Shown piece by piece: positions 5,615 to 9,190 of a stretch of DNA of 9,190 nucleotides. Position numbers and translations under genes: made by a program. The DNA comes from Planctomycetaceae bacterium (GTDB taxonomy: Bacteria; Planctomycetota; Planctomycetia; Pirellulales; Pirellulaceae), in assembly GCA_003501565.1 (NCBI GenBank), contig DNPC01000613.1, positions 1 through 9,190 of the forward strand, read 5' to 3'. The number at the start of each line of letters is the position of its first letter. Within the stretch, counting starts at the first letter, position 1. The notes under the pieces are model-generated. The model saw only the letters and a program-made list of their open reading frames with translations. It was not told the origin of the DNA and did no database searches.

Positions 5615-6898
5615 ATGCCTTCTAGTAAGGATGTTGTTTCAGGGCGTCGGGGTAGTTCGAACAAGAAGAATGCGTTCTGTTCGTTCTGTCGCAAGAGCTA
5701 TCGTGATGTTGGGCCACTCGTCGAAGGGCCCGGAGACGTCTATATCTGCGGCGAGTGCATCGAGCTGTGTCAGTCGATCCTCGACCAAGAGCAGAAGCGT
5801 CGCGGAACTAGCAACGAGCTGTTCAGTGAAATCCCCACGCCGCGGGAGATCGTCGAGCACTTGGACCAGTATGTGATCGGGCAAGCGTCCGCCAAACGCG
5901 TATTGTCAGTTGCGGTGCACAATCATTACAAACGACTAACCAGTGAGTGGTCAGGTTCCGACGTCGAAATTGAGAAGTCGAACATCTTGTTGGCTGGTCC
6001 TACCGGCAGTGGTAAGACACTGTTGGCTCGAACACTGGCTAAGATGCTAAACGTGCCGTTCGCGATCGGTGATGCAACCACGCTCACAGAAGCTGGCTAC
6101 GTCGGTGAAGATGTAGAGAACTTACTGCTCAAACTGTTGCACGCAGCAGATTTCGATGTCGAAGCGGCGCAGCGTGGCATCTTGTACATCGACGAAGTGG
6201 ACAAGGTCGGTAAGACGAGCAACAACGTCTCAATTACTCGGGATGTATCCGGCGAAGGCGTTCAGCAATCGCTACTGAAAATGCTAGAGGGAACGGTCGC
6301 CAATGTGCCGCCGCAGGGTGGACGCAAGCATCCCGAGCAGCAATACATCCAAATCGATACGTCGAACATCCTGTTCATTTGCGGTGGTACCTTCGTCGGT
6401 GTAGAAGAGATCGTCCGTAAGCGACTGGGTAAGAAGACACTCGGTTTCGGTTCCGTCGGGCAGACTCATAGCGATGATTTGTCCGTTGGCGAGCTAATGG
6501 AACAAGTTACCAGCGATGACATTTTGCAATTCGGCATGATCCCAGAGTTCATCGGTCGACTGCCAGTTGTGTCTTCGCTCGCGCCTCTTGATCAAGAAGG
6601 CTTGGTCGAAGTCCTCACCGAGCCCAAGAACGCCTTGGTGAAGCAGTTTAAGGCGTTGTTCGAGATGGAGGACTGTGAAGTCAGCTTCACCGATGATGCA
6701 CTCAATGCGATAGCGCAGCGGGCAATGGACAAGAGCGTTGGTGCTCGCGGCCTACGCGGTATTGTCGAGAGTATCATGCTCGATGTGATGTTCGATCTTC
6801 CCGAGCAGCCTAAGGGCACCGTCTTCACGATCGACGTCGATCCAGCCACGGGCGATGTTACCTGCTTTAATTCTGCCGCACAGAAGAAAAGCGCTTAG
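5615..6898 (+). CDS. clpX: ATP-dependent Clp protease ATP-binding subunit ClpX
   Basis: AAA+ unfoldase (427 residues) that forms a hexamer, unfolds tagged proteins and feeds them into the ClpP protease in the cytoplasm. An N-terminal zinc-binding domain has C22, C25, C45 and C48 (FCSFC ... YICGEC). The AAA+ core has Walker A GPTGSGKT (128-135, K134), the pore-1 loop GYVG (161-164), Walker B ILYIDE (D193/E194), the pore-2 segment RDVSGEGVQQ (209-218), the RKH loop (237-239), the ClpP-docking tripeptide LGF (276-278), arginine finger R315 in PEFIGRLPV, and sensor-2 R378 in GARGLR. Nothing essential is missing. The docking tripeptide is LGF rather than the IGF of E. coli, a conservative change. 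In many bacteria clpX follows clpP directly; here the gene before it is a small membrane protein. The gene is followed by a good terminator, so it ends its transcript. Confidence 0.97.
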   Translation: MPSSKDVVSGRRGSSNKKNAFCSFCRKSYRDVGPLVEGPGDVYICGECIELCQSILDQEQKRRGTSNELFSEIPTPREIVEHLDQYVIGQASAKRVLSVAVHNHYKRLTSEWSGSDVEIEKSNILLAGPTGSGKTLLARTLAKMLNVPFAIGDATTLTEAGYVGEDVENLLLKLLHAADFDVEAAQRGILYIDEVDKVGKTSNNVSITRDVSGEGVQQSLLKMLEGTVANVPPQGGRKHPEQQYIQIDTSNILFICGGTFVGVEEIVRKRLGKKTLGFGSVGQTHSDDLSVGELMEQVTSDDILQFGMIPEFIGRLPVVSSLAPLDQEGLVEVLTEPKNALVKQFKALFEMEDCEVSFTDDALNAIAQRAMDKSVGARGLRGIVESIMLDVMFDLPEQPKGTVFTIDVDPATGDVTCFNSAAQKKSA

Positions 6899-6947
6899 GC
6901 GTCGACGGAAATCTGTGGCGACAAATTGAAGCCCAACCCTAATCGAC

Positions 6948-6981
6948 TGGCAGCCATTCCATTGAGTGGCTGCCATTTTTT
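6948..6981 (+). terminator. Intrinsic terminator of clpX
   Basis: TGGCAGCCA (6948-6956) pairs perfectly with TGGCTGCCA (6967-6975) across a ten-base loop, and six T follow at once (6976-6981). This is a textbook Rho-independent terminator, 49 bases after the clpX stop codon. It separates clpX from gltX as transcription units, so gltX should have its own promoter within 6982-7184. Confidence 0.85.
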
Positions 6982-7010
6982 GTTGGTGCTGTCGATGTCT
7001 TGGGTACTCC

Positions 7011-7054
7011 GTGTAGGTTGAACGAAATGCGGCTGGGCCTTCCAGCAACTACAC
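7011..7054 (+). other. Nested stem-loop upstream of gltX, element 1
   Basis: GTGTAGGTTG (7011-7020) pairs with CAACTACAC (7046-7054), giving nine base pairs around one unpaired G. Inside, CTGG (7033-7036) pairs with CCAG (7042-7045) across a five-base loop. Together with element 2 it makes most of 7011-7135 foldable. It may be part of a gltX leader or a separate small RNA. No known RNA family was recognised. Confidence 0.35.
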
Positions 7055-7072
7055 AAGTGAATACCATGTGAA

Positions 7073-7135
7073 GCCATTCGAACAAGGTTCGGTCAATAAC
7101 CGAGTTCCTCCCACGCAGTGCGTGTTGCGAATGGC
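7073..7135 (+). other. Three-way-junction-like structure upstream of gltX, element 2
   Basis: An outer perfect stem, GCCATTCG (7073-7080) with CGAATGGC (7128-7135), encloses two hairpins. The first is TCGGT/ACCGA with the loop CAATA (7089-7103); G-U pairs could lengthen it. The second is CACGC/GCGTG with a three-base loop (7112-7124), which as DNA is also a 13-base near-palindrome. The structure ends 49 bases before the gltX start codon. The layout suggests an RNA in the gltX leader, or an operator in the case of the 13-base palindrome. The T-box consensus is absent. No promoter could be placed with confidence in 6982-7184. Confidence 0.35.
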
Positions 7136-7184
7136 AAGCTAATTGACGGCCGTTCCCACACCGGTCCAACTACCCGAAATAATC

Positions 7185-8777
7185 ATGACTAAACGAACGC
7201 GATTTGCCCCGAGTCCTACTGGTTACCTCCATATCGGTGGGGTTCGTACAGCTTTGTTTAATTGGTTGCTTGCTCGGCAGTCTGGTGGTCAGTTTATCCT
7301 GCGGATCGATGACACCGACGCGCAGCGGAACGTGGCTGAAGCACTGCAACCGATACTGGACGGTTTTCAGTGGCTTGGGCTCGATTGGGATGAAGGGCCG
7401 ACAACAGATGGTCAGGAGTCTGTTGGCCCGCACGGCCCATACTTCCAGTCGCAGCGCGGTGATCTATACAAGGCCGCCGCGCGGAAGCTGCTCGACGACG
7501 GGTTCGCCTACCGCGACTACGCGAAAACTGAGGAGCTCGCTGAACAACGGACGGCTGCAGAGAAGGCTGGTACGACGTTCGTCTATGATCGAAAATGGAT
7601 GGCGGAGACGGATGAACAAGCGGCTGCCTTTGAGGCAGAAGGCCGAACTGCCGTCGTGCGATTGAAGATGCCCCGAGAGGGCAAGTGCGTTTTCACGGAT
7701 GAGGTTCGTGGAGCGGTTGAATTCAATTGGGCCGAAGAGCAAGATCACGTCATTCAGCGGGCAGATGGTTCTTGTCTTTATCACCTAGCCACCGTTGTCG
7801 ACGATCATGAAATGAAGATCACGCACGTGGTGCGCGCCGTGGAGCATCTTAGCAACACGCCGCGACAGATCTTTATCGCACAATCACTCGGTTACGAACT
7901 TCCGACCTACGCACATTTGCCGTTTGTTTCGGAGCCCGGTGGAACTGCCAAGCTTAGCAAACGCAAACTATCGAAGTACCTGAAGAACAAGGAGTTCGCC
8001 GACCTCAACGCGCTCGGGCTGAGTATCGCTGAGCGGGCGAACATTCCTACAGATAGTGATACGTTCAATCCTGTGATCGTCGATTTTTATCAAGCGGTCG
8101 GTTTCTTGCCAGCCGGCCTGCTGAACTACTTAGTGCTGCTGGGTTGGTCACTGGATGATAGCACCGAAGACTTTTCTATCGAGCAGATGATTGAGCATTT
8201 CTCAACCGCTCGCATTACGAAGGGTCCCGCGAGCTTCGATCCGCAGAAACTGACTGCGTTTCAAGCTCGTTGGATGCAGAAACTGTCCGTGGCCGAAAAG
8301 TCAGAGCGTTGTGGACCGTTTCTCGAAATGGCAAACTTGCTTTCCAAAGAGCAGTTTGACGTGGCGTCAGATCGTGTTTCCCAGGTGATTTCGGGAGCGG
8401 GGGACCGCATCAAAGTCGCGGGGGATATTCTTGATTACGATGACTTCTTCAGAGCCGATGATGCGCTCATTTACGACGAAAAAGCGTTTGAAAAGCGAGT
8501 CGTTGGCGATCCTGCCGCAGTAGAGTTGATGCATGGCTTTGTGCCCGTTCTCGAGGGCCTAGACGATTTCACCGCCGAATCCGTCGAAGCTGCGCTCAAG
8601 CAGTTTGTTGAGTCGGAAGGGGTAAAAGTGAAAGCTATTATTCACGCCTTGCGTTTAATGACGACCGGCAAAGTAGTCGGCTTTAGTATCTTCGAGACGC
8701 TAGCGATTCTCGGAAAGGACCGCGTGCTTGCAAGGGTCGCAGCCTCACTGGCGAAACTCCCTGCTGACGCTGAATAA
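7185..8777 (+). CDS. gltX: Glutamyl-tRNA synthetase
   Basis: Class I aminoacyl-tRNA synthetase (530 residues) that charges tRNA-Glu with glutamate using ATP, in the cytoplasm. The opening MTKRTRFAPSPTGYLHIGG holds the HIGH-type signature HIGG (16-19), and the KMSKS-type signature is KLSKR (256-260). Other family landmarks are LRIDDTD (39-45), DHVIQRADG (187-195), VVDDHEMKITHVVRAVEHLS (204-223) and NTPRQIF. The usual glycine of RGxxH is alanine here (R217-A218). The C-terminal anticodon-binding half (about 370-530) ends with a KVKAIIHALRLMTTGKVVGF core typical of the family. Between KLSKR and FLPAGLLNYL lie 46 residues, against about 13 in E. coli as I recall it. ATG 7185 is chosen because the protein begins right at the catalytic domain; an in-frame TTG at 7143 would add 14 unrelated residues. 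No clear ribosome site precedes either. Convergent with the next gene, 36 bases apart. Confidence 0.96.
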   Translation: MTKRTRFAPSPTGYLHIGGVRTALFNWLLARQSGGQFILRIDDTDAQRNVAEALQPILDGFQWLGLDWDEGPTTDGQESVGPHGPYFQSQRGDLYKAAARKLLDDGFAYRDYAKTEELAEQRTAAEKAGTTFVYDRKWMAETDEQAAAFEAEGRTAVVRLKMPREGKCVFTDEVRGAVEFNWAEEQDHVIQRADGSCLYHLATVVDDHEMKITHVVRAVEHLSNTPRQIFIAQSLGYELPTYAHLPFVSEPGGTAKLSKRKLSKYLKNKEFADLNALGLSIAERANIPTDSDTFNPVIVDFYQAVGFLPAGLLNYLVLLGWSLDDSTEDFSIEQMIEHFSTARITKGPASFDPQKLTAFQARWMQKLSVAEKSERCGPFLEMANLLSKEQFDVASDRVSQVISGAGDRIKVAGDILDYDDFFRADDALIYDEKAFEKRVVGDPAAVELMHGFVPVLEGLDDFTAESVEAALKQFVESEGVKVKAIIHALRLMTTGKVVGFSIFETLAILGKDRVLARVAASLAKLPADAE

Positions 8778-8813
8778 CCCGTAGTTGTCATGCCGTCGTT
8801 AATTCGAACCCGG

Positions 8814-9190
8814 CTACGCCGCTTTGTTTTGTTGTTGCATCCGACGGAGTCGTTTCCGTTCGGCCTTGGTCATAGGCCGGGCGTTGGATTGTGACTGGCT
8901 GTCGGCTGGCTGTGAGGCTGTTGCCGCAGTTTTGCTGCCCGATGGTGCCGTCGAGGGTAAGGAACGATTGTCCGTTTTCTGATTTGTCCCTTGCTCGGCC
9001 GAATCTGTCGGTGGCTTGAGACGAATGGACGGCATCTTGAGCCAGGCTGGTTTCTTCACTGATGGCGCCTTGATGTTTGGTATCCATCGCCTGGGAGATT
9101 TTGTGTCGGCACCGTCCTCTTTGGTGGCCTGCGACGACGCTGCTTGCTGCTTGCGGCCGGCCGATTTGTCGCGTGGGACCTTCTTAAATT
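8814..9190 (-). CDS. C-terminal part of a lysine/proline/serine-rich protein, incomplete
   Basis: On the minus strand a frame enters at the right edge, stays open through 9190, and ends with TAG at 8816-8814. About 124 C-terminal residues are visible. The segment nearest the edge reads KKVPRDKSAGRKQQAASSQA; then comes a proline/tryptophan-bearing stretch (RRWIPNIKAPSVKKPAWLKM), a serine/alanine/glutamine-rich linker, and a basic end, MTKAERKRLRRMQQQNKAA. The GTG at 9059 is internal; the frame continues without a stop above it. Low-complexity, hydrophilic composition suggests a disordered tail, and the KAERKR helix could bind nucleic acid or acidic lipids, which is inference. The domain that would identify it lies outside the window. 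A shorter frame-shifted frame (8788-9087) on the same strand is less protein-like. Confidence 0.6.
   Translation of the reverse strand, partial: FKKVPRDKSAGRKQQAASSQATKEDGADTKSPRRWIPNIKAPSVKKPAWLKMPSIRLKPPTDSAEQGTNQKTDNRSLPSTAPSGSKTAATASQPADSQSQSNARPMTKAERKRLRRMQQQNKAA

Noticed and set aside
5502..7081. Shared nine-base word GCCATTCGA upstream of clpX (5502-5510) and gltX (7073-7081)
   Set aside because: Only two copies, in different contexts; this is easily chance.
7073..7135. T-box riboswitch or tRNA gene before gltX
   Set aside because: The T-box consensus and antiterminator are absent, and no cloverleaf with a proper T-arm, anticodon arm and acceptor stem can be drawn.
7143..7184. Longer N-terminus for GltX from TTG 7143, or TTGACG here as a -35 box
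   Set aside because: The extra 14 residues precede the conserved start of the catalytic domain. As a -35 box it lacks a matching -10 at the right distance.

Overview
The window looks like chromosomal DNA from a planctomycete, most likely of the Pirellula/Rhodopirellula group. The reasons are the style of the genes: an NHL-repeat protein, a long hybrid histidine kinase, a small one-helix membrane protein with a GDIT-type C-terminal motif, and a glutamyl-tRNA synthetase with an extra segment after its KLSKR motif that I associate from memory with planctomycetes. Base composition is moderately GC-rich. This placement is inference from protein style; there is no rRNA in the window.

Layout, left to right. 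(1) 1-509, + strand: the C-terminal end of an NHL beta-propeller protein. (2) 665-4637, + strand: two signalling genes in tandem. The first is an 893-residue membrane-bound hybrid kinase (sensor, HAMP, HisKA, HATPase, receiver). The second is a 390-residue soluble protein in reversed order (receiver, HisKA, HATPase). (3) 4638-5091: a 454-base gene-free stretch holding a stem-loop, a two-copy 27-base tandem repeat, a four-copy 14-base tandem repeat and a widely spaced perfect 12-base inverted repeat. (4) 5092-5349, + strand: a small single-pass membrane protein of unknown function. (5) 5615-6898, + strand: clpX with all key motifs, followed by a clear intrinsic terminator at 6948-6981. (6) 6982-7184: a gene-free stretch with two nested stem-loop structures that may form the leader of gltX or a separate RNA. 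(7) 7185-8777, + strand: gltX, converging with (8) the C-terminal end of a lysine/proline/serine-rich protein on the - strand (8814-9190), which continues beyond the right edge.

The two kinases have no DNA-binding domain and no histidine phosphotransfer (HPt) domain between them. They could signal to each other through their receivers, or to partners encoded elsewhere. clpX and gltX are housekeeping genes with no evident link to the kinases. No tRNA, rRNA, CRISPR array, transposase or phage gene was found. I see no complete new system here. The items most worth following are the repeat cluster at 4794-4902, the inverted repeat around 4929-5082, the structured region before gltX, and the two-kinase arrangement.
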